A program made the translations under genes and the position numbers. From positions 1 to 61,614 of the forward strand of contig JACQZJ010000012.1 of the NCBI GenBank assembly GCA_016213895.1: a DNA stretch of 61,614 nt. The letters are read 5' to 3'. Shown here one piece after another: positions 20,137 to 31,031 of this stretch. This stretch comes from Planctomycetota bacterium. GTDB lineage: Bacteria > Planctomycetota > B15-G4 > JADJEK01. Below the pieces are notes generated by a model. That model made no database searches. It was not told where the DNA came from and saw only the letters and a list, made by a program, of their open reading frames with translations. Positions within the stretch are counted from its first letter, which is position 1. The number at the start of each line of letters is the position of its first letter.

Positions 20137-21338
20137 TCGGCCGCCTCGCCCTGGACGCGGTGCGCCTGCTGCTGCGCGGCCGTGCGCTCTTCCTGGTGCT
20201 CGGCGTCGGCCTGCTCGCCGGCCTATTCGTGCGCGCCACGCGCGACACGGGTTCGGCCAGCCTGCACGGCGCGCTGCTGCGCGGCGCCGCCCTCGAGACC
20301 CTGGCCAGCACACTGTTCCTGGCCGGGGTGATCCAGGCGCTGGTCTTCGGCCTGGTGCTCGCCGCCGAGGACCGCGGCAGCGGCTTCCTGGCGCACGTCG
20401 CTCTCCGGCCGGTAGGAAGGATCGCCTATGCCGCGGGCCGGCTCCTCGGCCTGGCGGCGGCGGTCCTTCTCGGGACTCTGCTCCTCGCGCTGCCGGCCGC
20501 GCTTCTGGCTGGCCTGGGGCGCCGGGACCTGCCCGATCTCTTCGAGCGCGTGCGCGCCAGCCCTGTCTTCGCCGGGGAGAGGCAGCTCGCCGGCAGCGAG
20601 ATCGACCAGATCGCGCTGGGGCGGCCGGGCCGCTTCTTCTTCCCGGCCGGGGCAATCCCGGACGCGACGCTGCTGCTCCGGCCCAAGGTTGCGCTCGGGC
20701 GAGCCGCGTCCTTCAGCGGCCGGCTGGATCTGGCCTTGACGCTCGAGACCGCGGACGGCGCGCGCACCAGGCGCACGCCGCCGCCGCTCCGGCCGCTGCG
20801 CGAGCTGCCCATTCGCTTCGACCAGGACGTGGAGGGCGCGCCCTTCGTGCTGGAGGTCGAGCCGCTGTCCCCAGCCTTCGTGCTGGAGATCGACCGGGAC
20901 GCGCTCACCGTCCTCGGCGGCAAGGTTCCCTGGGCGCGGGACGCCGCGCTCTCCTTTCTGCTCGTCGTCCTGGCCGGGATCGCGGCCGCTGCCCTAGCCT
21001 TCTTTCTCGGGATCGCCCTGTCGCCCGGCCCGGCCTCGCTCTCCGCCTGCTTCGTGCTGCTCGTCGGCCTCGGGCGCGAGGCGGTCTGCGACATCATCGC
21101 CGGCATGGGCGGCGGCGCGGCAGAGGACGCGGGCGCCGTGCCGCGCGTTCTGCGCTTCACCCTCGACCTGCTGGCGCGCCTGGCGCCGGACTTCAGCTCC
21201 TTCAACCCGGCGGAAAGCCTGGGCGCGGGAGTCGCCCTCGCGGCGCCGGCCTTGGTCTCCGCTCTCCTCTGGTGCCTGGCGGTGCTGCTCGCCGCGCTGC
21301 TCCTCGCGGCCGCCGCCGCGCCCTTCGAGGAGAAGTGA
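20133..21338 (+). CDS. ABC-2 type permease with large extracytoplasmic segment
   Basis: A 401-residue membrane protein, translationally coupled to the ATPase gene. Hydrophobic segments lie near residues 20-32, 55-80, 105-130, 268-300, 305-325 and 365-395. Between about 135 and 265 is a long polar stretch, rich in beta-type sequence, likely outside the cytoplasm. This large loop, set between the third and fourth membrane spans, is unusual for minimal ABC-2 permeases and could bind substrate or a partner. No family name beyond ABC-2 permease can be given from the sequence. Confidence 0.8.
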   Translation: MIGRLALDAVRLLLRGRALFLVLGVGLLAGLFVRATRDTGSASLHGALLRGAALETLASTLFLAGVIQALVFGLVLAAEDRGSGFLAHVALRPVGRIAYAAGRLLGLAAAVLLGTLLLALPAALLAGLGRRDLPDLFERVRASPVFAGERQLAGSEIDQIALGRPGRFFFPAGAIPDATLLLRPKVALGRAASFSGRLDLALTLETADGARTRRTPPPLRPLRELPIRFDQDVEGAPFVLEVEPLSPAFVLEIDRDALTVLGGKVPWARDAALSFLLVVLAGIAAAALAFFLGIALSPGPASLSACFVLLVGLGREAVCDIIAGMGGGAAEDAGAVPRVLRFTLDLLARLAPDFSSFNPAESLGAGVALAAPALVSALLWCLAVLLAALLLAAAAAPFEEK

Positions 21339-21339
21339 C

Positions 21340-22503
21340 GTGCGCGGGAAGACGCTCTTCGCCGCGCCGCTGTGCGTGCTGCTCCTGCTCGCGGCGGACC
21401 AGGCCGCGGAGCGCGCTGCGCGCCGCGCGGGCGAGCACGGCTTCCACGGCCTGGCACAGGTCGAGCGCGCGGAGGGCCTGCGCTTCCTGCCGGCGCTGCG
21501 CAGCTTGCTCGTCCAGTTCTGGCTGGTGCGCATCGACGCCGACCTGCGCGCGGGCAGCCTGCACAAGGCGCTCCGGCACGCGCGCCAGGTGCTGGCGCTG
21601 GCGCCCGACCTCGCGCCGGCGCGCGTGCGGCTCGCCGACGTCCTGGCCTACAACCTCCCGCCGTGCGAGGCCGATCCAGAGCGGCGACTGGCGTGGATCG
21701 CCGAGGGTCTCGACGTGCTCGACGACGGGCTCGAGCTGGATCCGACCAGCGCGCTCCTGCACAAAGAACGCGGCCTGCTGATCTGGTCGCGCGGGCTGAC
21801 GTTTCCTGAGTTCGAGCAGGCGTTCCGCGAAACGTACGGCCAGACGACCCTCGAGGCCGGGGTGGAGGCGCTGGTGCGCGGCGCTGAGCTGGCGCGCGGG
21901 GAGTGGTCGGCGGTGCGCGCCGCCTCCATCGGGCTGGCGCGGCGCGGCGATCAGCGGCTGGACGGAGCGCGCGCCGGGGACGCGGCCTCGTTCGCCGCCG
22001 CGGCGGAGGACTTCGGGCTGGCGGCCGCGTACCTGCGGGAGCTGCTCGCCTGGTCCGAGCTGGCGCGCGAGGCGCTCGAGGTCGACCTCGCCCTGGCCGT
22101 CCTTTGCCAGGAGGCGGCGGCGCTGAAAGCTGCCGAGGCCTCGGGCGAGAAGGCCGATCTCGGCGGTCTCCTGGCGGCCGCGTGGCGCGCGCGCGCGGCC
22201 TTCTCCGCCTCGCCCTGGGCCGAGGGGGCGGCGCGCGCCCGCCTGGCAGAGATCGCCGTCCTTGGCCTGGCCTGCGCGCCGGAGGACGCCGAGCGCGCCG
22301 CAGAGCTCCTCCTCGACTGCCTGGCCGTGGTCGAGCAGGGGATCGAGCGCGAGCCAGAGGTGAGCGGCCTGGCCTCGAGCCGCGCGATCCTCGCCCGCGA
22401 GGCTGCTGGCGTGCTTGCGCGTCTCGAGGCCGGGGAGTCCTCGGGGAAGCCGGTCGAGCCGAGCCTGCTCCGGGCGCTGCGGGAGGCGCAGGCCGGCCGG
22501 TAG
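21340..22503 (+). CDS. Membrane-anchored helical (TPR-like) protein, unknown function
   Basis: A GTG start at 21340, one base after the permease stop, gives a 387-residue protein. A single hydrophobic N-terminal segment (about 5-20) is either a signal peptide or an anchor. The rest is Ala/Leu/Glu-rich and almost wholly helical. A TPR-like stretch runs about 55-140 (HKALRHARQVLALAPDLAPA, then LDVLDDGLELDPTSALLHKE). Position and spacing place it in the ABC transporter operon, so it may be an accessory protein of that exporter. I do not recognise a specific family. Confidence 0.7.
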   Translation: MRGKTLFAAPLCVLLLLAADQAAERAARRAGEHGFHGLAQVERAEGLRFLPALRSLLVQFWLVRIDADLRAGSLHKALRHARQVLALAPDLAPARVRLADVLAYNLPPCEADPERRLAWIAEGLDVLDDGLELDPTSALLHKERGLLIWSRGLTFPEFEQAFRETYGQTTLEAGVEALVRGAELARGEWSAVRAASIGLARRGDQRLDGARAGDAASFAAAAEDFGLAAAYLRELLAWSELAREALEVDLALAVLCQEAAALKAAEASGEKADLGGLLAAAWRARAAFSASPWAEGAARARLAEIAVLGLACAPEDAERAAELLLDCLAVVEQGIEREPEVSGLASSRAILAREAAGVLARLEAGESSGKPVEPSLLRALREAQAGR

Positions 22504-22597
22504 CGGGAAAAGGAAGCGCGCGCCGCCGGGCTCGAATAGCATCTGCGGCCGGCCGGCTCGCCGTGCGGCGGAGCCCGGGGCGACTGAGCGATGCCAA

Positions 22598-22658
22598 TGA
22601 GCCTCTCCGCAGGAGAGGCTCATCTGGAGTTCACGACTTTCAGGCGGGTTGTTTGAGC
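22598..22658 (+). repeat. REP-like palindromic element, copy A
   Basis: A 61-bp element that recurs in inverted orientation at 35242-35302 with about 56 of 61 bases identical (counted by eye). It begins with a perfect hairpin: an 11-bp stem from TGAGCCTCTCC and its complement around a GCA loop. A conserved non-palindromic tail follows, ending TTGAGC. It sits in the 244-bp gap between a helical-repeat gene and a glycosyltransferase gene. The other copy adjoins a decayed RAYT transposase, as expected for REP elements. Confidence 0.75.
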
Positions 22659-22747
22659 TCGCGACACCAGTGACTCCGTCGGCGTGACGCGATGAGAACC
22701 TGGGCATGGCGTCCGTCTTGAAACTGGGTTGCGGGCAGTAGCCTGCG

Positions 22748-24490
22748 ATGTGGCAGTCAGCGATCAAGTTCCTCGTGTTCGCCGGGCTCGTGCTGCGCGC
22801 GGTCGCGCTGCCGTTGAACGCGCTGCCCCACGGCGACGTGCATCTCGACCTCTTGACGCTCTCCTCGCTCTGGCAGGGGCACGGCCTGCGCACGCCGCTC
22901 GAGAGGTCGGTGGAGCTGTACCCGCCAAGCGACGCGGCCGGCGGCTACCCGCTCGATCAGCACCCGCCGCTCGCGTTGCTCCTGGCCGCGCCGCTTCGCC
23001 TGGTCACGAGCAACCCGTACACCGCCCTGCGCCTCGCGTCCCTTTTCGAGGGCGCGCTGCTCGTCCTGCTCGCGTTCCTCTTGGGGCGGCGGCTGCATGA
23101 CGCGCAGGCCGGCTGGGTCGCGGCGGCGCTGGTCTCGTGCTCCTTCCTGCTCGTGGACTTCTCCGGCAACGGCTCCATCTACACCCTGCACGCGCTGCTC
23201 GGCCTGGTCGTCCTTCTCTTGCTGACCTGCGACGGCTTGCTCGGCCGCCTCCTCTGCGGCGCCGCGCTCGGACTCGCCAGCCTGGCCAACCATCAGGCCC
23301 TGGTCTTCCTGCCCACGGTCCTCCTGGCGCTGGTCCTCTCCCTGCGGCGGGATCTGCTCTCCGCCCGGGGCCTCGCGTCCGCCGGCGCGCTGCTCTCTGG
23401 CTTCGTGCTGGCCGTCTTGCCCTGGTGGCTGCGCAACCAGGAGGTCTTCGGAGACCCCGTCTTCTCGGTCAACACTATGTACGCCAGGTGGCGGCTCGGC
23501 GGAGCCGTCTCGATCGAGGCGTTTTCCGGCACTGCCCTTCTCCAGGTCGCGAGCCCGGCCCCAGCGGACCTGGCGAAGGGCCTGGCGAAGAGCCTGATCG
23601 CCAACACACGGTTCATCGTGCTGCAGGCGCCGCTCTGGGCCGGCCCGGTGCTGGCGGCCGCGCTCCTCGGGGGTGCGCGTCTCCTTCTCGATGGCCTGCG
23701 CCGCCGCTCCTGCGTGTCCCTCGCCCTGGTCCTCCTGCCCCTGTTCCACGTCTGTTCCATGGCTGCCTGGCCGGCCACCAAGTTCCGCTACTTCGTGCCG
23801 CTCCTGCCGCTCCTCGTGCTGCTGGCGCTTTCACCTCTGCGAAAGGCGCCGCGGCGGAGTGAGCGCCTCGCGACCTGGGCCGTGCTCGCAGGCATGGCCC
23901 TGGTCGCGGTCGAGATGCTGCTTCGCGGCCGCCCGCAGGACGGAGTCGTGCTCCTCCTCGCGCTCGCGCTGCTCGCTTTGCCGGTGCTCGCGGCCACCCG
24001 CTCCGGGATCCTGGCTCCGGGCTGGCTGGTGCTTCCCTTCCTGGCAGTCCAGCTTCTGCTTGCTTGCGTATCTGGCACAGGGACAACGTATTACGACGGA
24101 ATCCTCGCGTCCGATCTCTTTGGCGCGAAGGGGGAAGAGGCGGCCGATCGCGCCCGCCAGCAGCGCCTCAAGGAGGCGGCGGCCGACCTCGCGCTCGCCG
24201 GGGTGAGCAGCATCCTGGCGCCGATCGAGCTGAAGACCTATGCCCTCGAGGCCGGATGGGACGTGAAGGTCGTCCAGCCCGTGCCGCGGCCCGAGAGGCG
24301 GGCCGCCGGCTCGATCAGCGACCGGGAGGCGGTGACCCTGGCTTTGCACCGCCACGGGGTGAGCCACGCCCTGGCGGAGACGCGCGAGGAAGCGGACTTC
24401 TACCGGAGCCTGCCGTTCTGCGCAGGAGAAGAGTACAGGCAGGAGGGCCCCGCGCCCGAGCCGCTGGTCCTTATCCGCCTCGCGCCCTGA
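22748..24490 (+). CDS. GT-C type membrane glycosyltransferase (ArnT/GT39-like)
   Basis: A 580-residue polytopic protein with roughly ten to twelve hydrophobic segments between residues 1 and 450 and a soluble C-terminal region of about 120 residues. The first extracytoplasmic loop has an acidic motif (HGDVHLDLL) and PLDQHPPLALLLAAPL, a pattern seen in GT39/ArnT-like enzymes that use polyprenyl-phosphate sugar donors. Such enzymes glycosylate lipid or protein on the outer face of the membrane. Acceptor and donor cannot be told here. ATG 22748 has no obvious Shine-Dalgarno. It is probably transcribed separately from the ABC genes because a REP-like hairpin lies between them. Confidence 0.78.
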   Translation: MWQSAIKFLVFAGLVLRAVALPLNALPHGDVHLDLLTLSSLWQGHGLRTPLERSVELYPPSDAAGGYPLDQHPPLALLLAAPLRLVTSNPYTALRLASLFEGALLVLLAFLLGRRLHDAQAGWVAAALVSCSFLLVDFSGNGSIYTLHALLGLVVLLLLTCDGLLGRLLCGAALGLASLANHQALVFLPTVLLALVLSLRRDLLSARGLASAGALLSGFVLAVLPWWLRNQEVFGDPVFSVNTMYARWRLGGAVSIEAFSGTALLQVASPAPADLAKGLAKSLIANTRFIVLQAPLWAGPVLAAALLGGARLLLDGLRRRSCVSLALVLLPLFHVCSMAAWPATKFRYFVPLLPLLVLLALSPLRKAPRRSERLATWAVLAGMALVAVEMLLRGRPQDGVVLLLALALLALPVLAATRSGILAPGWLVLPFLAVQLLLACVSGTGTTYYDGILASDLFGAKGEEAADRARQQRLKEAAADLALAGVSSILAPIELKTYALEAGWDVKVVQPVPRPERRAAGSISDREAVTLALHRHGVSHALAETREEADFYRSLPFCAGEEYRQEGPAPEPLVLIRLAP

Positions 24491-24529
24491 GCCGCGATTC
24501 CAGCTTTGCCGGGGCCGGCGCGCGTTTTC

Positions 24530-24558
24530 TTGCGCGCTCTTCCGCGAACGGATAAAGT
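24530..24558 (+). promoter_or_regulatory. Candidate promoter for hppA
   Basis: TTGCGC (24530-24535) and TAAAGT (24553-24558) are spaced by 17 bases, about 70 bases before the hppA start. The match to a sigma-70 consensus is moderate (3/6 and 4/6). The leader contains TCAGGAAAA near the start codon. Confidence 0.35.
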
Positions 24559-24628
24559 GCCCCGCTCATTTTCCTCTATTCGGCCCGGAGACCGCCGGGG
24601 TCTTGTCGTCTGGTCAGGAAAACCGCTC

Positions 24629-26677
<2,049 letters not shown>

Positions 26678-26687
26678 AAGTGGATTG

Positions 26688-27119
26688 ATGACGGACGTTT
26701 CCGCAGCCGGACCGCTCCGGGCCAGTTTCCCGGAGGGTCCGCCGGACCGGGCAGGGCAGGTCAGGATCGAGAGCAGGGACCTCGCCCTTCTCTGCGCTCG
26801 CGCGTGCCAGGAGAAGAAGGGCGAGGAGATCCGCGTCCTCGACGTCAGCCGGGCGCTGGCCATCCTCGACTACTTCGTGATCGTGACCGGCAAGAACCGG
26901 CGCCACGTGCGGGCTCTGGCGGACGACGTGCGCAAGCTGGCGCGCGAGCGCGGCGCGCGGCCTCGGAGCGAGGAGGGCGGGGATGGCGCCGGCCGCTGGC
27001 TGCTCCTCGACCTCGGCGACGTCATCGTGCACTTCTTCGACCCGGACACGCGGCGCTTCTACGACATCGAGGCCCTCTGGGCCGATGCGCCGCGCGTGGA
27101 CTGGGAGGCGTGCGGCTGA
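26688..27119 (+). CDS. rsfS: Ribosomal silencing factor RsfS
   Basis: RsfS binds ribosomal protein uL14 and blocks joining of the subunits when nutrients are short. The 143-residue protein has the expected core: KKGEEIRVLDVSRALAILDYFVIVTGKNRRHVRALADDV, here given by its landmarks LDYFVIVTG and RHVRALAD. WLLLDLGDVIVHFF and RRFYDIEALWADAP close the domain. An N-terminal extension of about 30 residues is less typical. ATG 26688 is preferred over an in-frame TTG one codon earlier. It is close behind hppA, while in most bacteria rsfS sits with nadD or obgE. Confidence 0.92.
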   Translation: MTDVSAAGPLRASFPEGPPDRAGQVRIESRDLALLCARACQEKKGEEIRVLDVSRALAILDYFVIVTGKNRRHVRALADDVRKLARERGARPRSEEGGDGAGRWLLLDLGDVIVHFFDPDTRRFYDIEALWADAPRVDWEACG

Positions 27120-27348
27120 GGGGCGCTCCCGGGCCGCCGGCCGGCGCCGCCGGGCGCTCTCCGCGCCGGCTTGGCGCGCGCCGCGCGCGCCAGGCTGGAA
27201 CGTGCGCGCTGCGCCGCGCTAGAATCCCCTCTCGGCCGGCGGATGTTGCCGCCGGTGTTGATGTCTGGCGCGGATCCGCCGATAACGCCTGACGAGAGAC
27301 CGGCGACGCGGAGGCGGCCGCTTCGCCGCGGGCGAGCGGCGGTTCAGG

Positions 27349-29094
27349 ATGAGCGGCATGGAATGGCTCGGCTGGGGTGAGGACGCGTTCGCCGAGGCCA
27401 AGCGCCTCGAGCGGCCTGTCTTTCTGTTCATCGCCGCGTCCTGGTGCCGCTTCAGCAAGCGCATGGAGCGCGAGGTGCTCTCCGACCCGGGGGTCGCCTC
27501 CCTGCTGGCGAACCGCTTCGTCGCGGTGAAGGTGGACAAGGACCGCCGGCCGGAGGTCAACGACCGCTACAACGTGGGCGGGTGGCCCTCGCTCTGCGTG
27601 CTCACCGCGGACGGCGAGCTGATCACCGGCGGCACCTCCTTCACGGTTGAGGCGCTCAAGGACCTGCTCGAGCGCGTGGCGCGCTACTACGCGGAGAAGC
27701 GCTCCGTGATCGCCAGCGCGCTGCAGGAGCTGCTGCGCCGCGAGGAGGCAGAGGACCGCGCGCGCGCGCGGCGCTCAGGCGTGCTCTCGGACGCCATCCT
27801 GGAGAAGGTGCGGGGCGCGATCCTGGAGGAGTTCGACGAGGAGCACGGCGGCTTCGGCCGGGGGCAGAAGTTCCCGCACTCGGAGTCGCTCGACTTCGCG
27901 CTGGTGCGCTACGTGAAGTCCCGCGATCCGCGGCTCAAGGAGGTCGTGGACCGCACCCTGACGCACATGGCCGAGTCGCCGATCCACGACGCGGTGGACG
28001 GCGGCTTCTTCCGCTACTCGACCTCGCGGGACTGGCGCGCGCCGCACACCGAGAAGCTCCTGGAGTCGAACGCCGCGCTCTTGCGCAACTACCTCGAGGC
28101 CTTCCAGGTCTTCGACCGGCCGGCCTTCCGGCGCGTCGCCGAGGAGATCGTCTCCTACCTCAGGGATCACCTGCGCCACCCCGAGCACCCGGCGTTCGGC
28201 GGCTCGCAGGACTCGGACGACGCCTACTACGCCCTGTCGCTCAAGGAGCGCCGCAAGCGCCCGGCGCCGGCGATCGACCCCACGATCTACGTCAACTGGA
28301 ACGCCGCCGCCGTCTCGGCGCTGTTCAAGGCGTCGGCCGTGCTCGGCGATCCCGGCTGCGCCGAGCTGGCCGAGGCGACGCTCGCCTTCCTTCTCGAGGA
28401 GTGCTACGACCCGGGCCGCGGCATGTACCACTACCACGACGGCGGCCCGCGCATCCTCGGCCTGCTCACCGACCAGGCGTACACGGCGCGGGCGCTGATC
28501 CACGCCGCGCAGTTCACCGGCGAGCGCCGCCACCTGGACGTGGCGGAGGACCTGCTGCGCGTCCTTCTCGCCAAGCAGACCGGCTCGCACGGCGGCTTCT
28601 ACGACATCCGCGCCGACGACCTGGCTGTCGGCAGCATGCGGCGCCGCAACCAGTCGATCCTCGAGAACGGCATGATCGCCGAGGTCTTCCTCCGGGTCTA
28701 TCACCTGACGCTCAAGCCGGAGTACCTGGAGACGGCCGAGCGGACCCTCAAGCTGTTCGCCGAGGACTACCACCTCTACGGCTACTTCACCGCGGGCTAC
28801 GCCCGCGCCGTCGAGCTGTACCTGCACCCGCCGGTGCACGCCGTGATCGTCGGCAGCCGCGCGGACGACTTGACCGGCGCGCTGGTGCGCGCCGCGACCA
28901 GGCTCTATCTGCCGAGCAAGCTGGTGCAGGTGATCGATCCGGAGCAGGACAAGGACCTGCTGGAGCGCTTCGAGCTGCCTGCCAAGCCCCGCCCCGTCGC
29001 CTACGTGAACGTGCGCACGGCGCACGTCGCCAGCGTGAGCGATCCGGACGCGCTGGTGCGCGAGATGGAGTCCCGGGAGCGGGAGGACGGCTGA
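27349..29094 (+). CDS. Thioredoxin-fold / DUF255 protein (YyaL-like) with alpha-barrel domain
   Basis: A 581-residue protein in the DUF255/YyaL family. Residues 1-115 form the thioredoxin-like domain (VFLFIAASWCRFSKRMEREVL, and the cis-Pro loop VGGWPSLCVL). The usual active-site pair is reduced to a single Cys in SWCRF, so disulfide exchange is doubtful. Residues 150-480 resemble an (alpha/alpha)6 barrel as in N-acylglucosamine 2-epimerases, with GGFGRGQKFPHSE, GGFFRYSTSRDW and QDSDDAYYALS. The family has no settled function. The gene is shorter than the usual 650-700 residues. A TAGAAT box (27220-27225) lies in the 229-base leader, which otherwise shows nothing recognisable. Confidence 0.85.
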   Translation: MSGMEWLGWGEDAFAEAKRLERPVFLFIAASWCRFSKRMEREVLSDPGVASLLANRFVAVKVDKDRRPEVNDRYNVGGWPSLCVLTADGELITGGTSFTVEALKDLLERVARYYAEKRSVIASALQELLRREEAEDRARARRSGVLSDAILEKVRGAILEEFDEEHGGFGRGQKFPHSESLDFALVRYVKSRDPRLKEVVDRTLTHMAESPIHDAVDGGFFRYSTSRDWRAPHTEKLLESNAALLRNYLEAFQVFDRPAFRRVAEEIVSYLRDHLRHPEHPAFGGSQDSDDAYYALSLKERRKRPAPAIDPTIYVNWNAAAVSALFKASAVLGDPGCAELAEATLAFLLEECYDPGRGMYHYHDGGPRILGLLTDQAYTARALIHAAQFTGERRHLDVAEDLLRVLLAKQTGSHGGFYDIRADDLAVGSMRRRNQSILENGMIAEVFLRVYHLTLKPEYLETAERTLKLFAEDYHLYGYFTAGYARAVELYLHPPVHAVIVGSRADDLTGALVRAATRLYLPSKLVQVIDPEQDKDLLERFELPAKPRPVAYVNVRTAHVASVSDPDALVREMESREREDG

Positions 29095-29142
29095 CGCGTC
29101 TGGCGCGGCGGCCGCTGCCCGCGCCGCTGCAGGGTGCGATTC

Positions 29143-29874
29143 ATGGATCAAGTCGCGGCAGTGCGCATCGGCAAGACGAGACGCCTGCGGCGCGTCGCGT
29201 TTCCCGAGGAGATGCCGGCGCGCGGCAGCATGATCGTGGTCCGAACCGAGAGGGGCACGGAGATCGCGCGGCTCCTGGGCGAGCAGGATCTGCCGCAGGA
29301 GGCGCCCGCGGCGCGCGCCCCGCAGGGCGAGGAGGGCCTGGCCGAGAGCGCGGCCGGGCCGGACGCCCCGGAGGAGACCTCCTTCCTGCGGCTGGCCAGC
29401 GGCGCCGACCTGCAGGCGCTGGCCGCGCTCTGCTCTGAGGCCGAGCCGCAGGAGCTGGCCTTCTTCCGCGACAAGGTCCTGGAGCTTTTCCTGCCCATGA
29501 AGCCGGTGGCGGTGGAGCACCTCCTGGGCGGCGAAAAAATCCTCTTCTACTTCACCTCCCAGGGCCGCGTCGACTTCCGCCGCCTGGTGCGGCTGCTGGT
29601 GGCGAAGTACCACACGCGCATCGAGCTGCGCCGCATCAGCCCGCGCGACGCGGCCGCGCTCGAGGGCGGCCTCGGCATCTGTGGGCGCGACGTCTGCTGC
29701 CGGCAGTGGCTCGGCGAGCTGCGGCCAATCAGCATCAAGATGGCCCGCGCCCAGAACCGGCCGATCGCGTCCGACGCGAACCTCGGCTTGTGCAGCCGGC
29801 TGCGCTGCTGCCTGCGCTACGAACTGGCTGGATACGAGGGCCAGGACCGCTGCGGCCGCTGCCGCGGCGAATGA
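29143..29874 (+). CDS. PSP1 C-terminal domain protein (RicT/YaaT-like)
   Basis: The 243-residue protein has a C-terminal PSP1 domain with the Cys-rich stretch GICGRDVCCRQWL and LCSRLRCCLRYE. In Bacillus the homologue RicT (YaaT) is part of the Y-complex that carries Fe-S clusters and promotes RNA processing by RNase Y. The N-terminal half has VAVRIGKTRRLRRVAFPEEM-type beta sequence and an acidic, Ala-rich linker (residues 55-90). ATG 29143 or GTG 29134 could start it. The last codon overlaps an ATG of the next frame (ATGA). Confidence 0.85.
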   Translation: MDQVAAVRIGKTRRLRRVAFPEEMPARGSMIVVRTERGTEIARLLGEQDLPQEAPAARAPQGEEGLAESAAGPDAPEETSFLRLASGADLQALAALCSEAEPQELAFFRDKVLELFLPMKPVAVEHLLGGEKILFYFTSQGRVDFRRLVRLLVAKYHTRIELRRISPRDAAALEGGLGICGRDVCCRQWLGELRPISIKMARAQNRPIASDANLGLCSRLRCCLRYELAGYEGQDRCGRCRGE

Positions 29875-29903
29875 CCGGTACGGCCTGCCAGGAGGACGCG
29901 GCC

Positions 29904-30197
29904 ATGATGGACGAGGTCAAGGTGGTGGTCCTCGACTGCTTCAGGAGCGAGTTCATCGCCCAGGTGGTGGTCGGGATCCTCAAGGACGAGGGCATCGCCG
30001 CCCACGTGCTGGGGGAGAACCTCCAGGACGGCTTCGCCTCCTCGCAGCGCATCCTGGGCAACCTGGCGGCGTGCGTTTTCGTCGAGGAGCGGCGCATCGA
30101 GGAGGCGAGGCGCATCCTGGCGGCGGCGCGCGCTGCCGGCCACCTGTGCGACGACGAGCCGGACGCGGACGGCGCGGGGGATGCGGCTGGCGCGTGA
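29904..30197 (+). CDS. DUF2007-like small protein
   Basis: A 97-residue protein with strong AGGAGG (29890-29895) eight bases before ATG 29904, which decides the start. A longer version from ATG 29871, overlapping the PSP1 stop, is possible. The sequence VVVLDCFRSEFIAQVVVGILKDEGI, then AHVLGENL and ACVFVEERRIEEARRIL, fits the DUF2007 ferredoxin-like fold, which is often annotated as a putative signal-transducing protein. The acidic tail after residue 85 is probably disordered. Function unknown. Confidence 0.72.
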   Translation: MMDEVKVVVLDCFRSEFIAQVVVGILKDEGIAAHVLGENLQDGFASSQRILGNLAACVFVEERRIEEARRILAAARAAGHLCDDEPDADGAGDAAGA

Positions 30198-30227
30198 AAC
30201 GCCCCGGCCTTGGCGGCGCGAGGCGCA

Positions 30228-30255
30228 TGGACGGCGGGGCATTGCGCCGTATGAT
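30228..30255 (+). promoter_or_regulatory. Candidate promoter for the coiled-coil lipoprotein / kinase pair
   Basis: TGGACG (30228-30233) and TATGAT (30250-30255) are separated by 16 bases, and the gene starts at 30288 after GAGGAGG. This is one of the better sigma-70-like matches in the window. Confidence 0.4.
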
Positions 30256-30287
30256 GGCTTGGGATCGCTCCGAGGAGGTAAGAGCCC

Positions 30288-31031
30288 ATGCGCCGGTTTC
30301 GCGTCAGGCCTCTGGCGAGGCTGCCCCTCTTGTCGTTCTGCTGCCTGTTCGCGTGCGTGACGCCGACCCAGTTCGACACCGAGATGAGCGGCCTGCGCCA
30401 GGATCTCTCGGACGTCCAGGTCCAGCTCGACCAGGCCGCGCGCCTCAACGAGGAGCTGGAGATCCGGGTCGCGGACCTCCTGCACACCAACGAGCAGCTC
30501 CGGGAAGCCGTCGCGGTCCAGCAGGACCTGCTGGCGCGCTTCGAAACCATCGAGCAGGCGCGCGTGCCGGAGATCGCCGCCCAGGTCGCCGCCCAGGAAG
30601 GGCGCGTGCAGGAACTCTGCGCCGACCTCGCGACGCTGCGCGAGACCCCTCCCATGCAGGCCCTGGTCAAGGTGGAGAAGGGCCTCTCGGACCTGGCCGG
30701 GCAGGTCGCGATCAACCAGCGCCTGGCGAGCAGCAACCGCGACAACCTCGCGGCCGTGAGCCACGCTTTGGAGGTGCATGAGAACGAGTTCAACCGGCAG
30801 ATGAAGCTGCTCGCCCAGTACATCGAGGAGCAGTTCCTGCCGCTGGCCGAGGGCTTCGTCGCTCACCTCTACCAGGAAAGCCGCAGGATGAGCGTCAGCG
30901 CCCAGGAGCTCGAGGAGTTCGCGCGGCGCGTCGATCCCTACAAGTTCACGCACCTGCGTCCGGGGTTCGCTGAAACGGAGAAGGCCGAGAGCCCGGCCGA
31001 GGCGGTTCCGGTCAAGGACGAGGATGAGTGA
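30288..31031 (+). CDS. Coiled-coil lipoprotein, hypothetical
   Basis: A 247-residue protein with a lipoprotein signal (CCLFAC, Cys about 23). Most of residues 30-190 is predicted coiled coil with heptads such as RLNEELEIRVADLLHTNEQL and FETIEQARVPEIAAQVAAQ. The tail is acidic. It overlaps the following Ser/Thr kinase gene by 8 bases, so the two are made together. It might be an envelope partner or target of the kinase; this is inference from position only. GAGGAGGTAAGAGCCC precedes the ATG, a good ribosome-binding site. Confidence 0.72.
   Translation: MRRFRVRPLARLPLLSFCCLFACVTPTQFDTEMSGLRQDLSDVQVQLDQAARLNEELEIRVADLLHTNEQLREAVAVQQDLLARFETIEQARVPEIAAQVAAQEGRVQELCADLATLRETPPMQALVKVEKGLSDLAGQVAINQRLASSNRDNLAAVSHALEVHENEFNRQMKLLAQYIEEQFLPLAEGFVAHLYQESRRMSVSAQELEEFARRVDPYKFTHLRPGFAETEKAESPAEAVPVKDEDE

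Noticed and set aside
22718-22744. TTGAAA-N15-TAGCCT as a promoter of the GT-C gene
   Set aside because: The -10 would end 3 bases before the ATG, putting the transcript start inside the gene.
27120-27348. Possible riboswitch in the leader of the DUF255 gene
   Set aside because: Several GC hairpins are present, but none matches a riboswitch core I know; only a -10-like box is supported.
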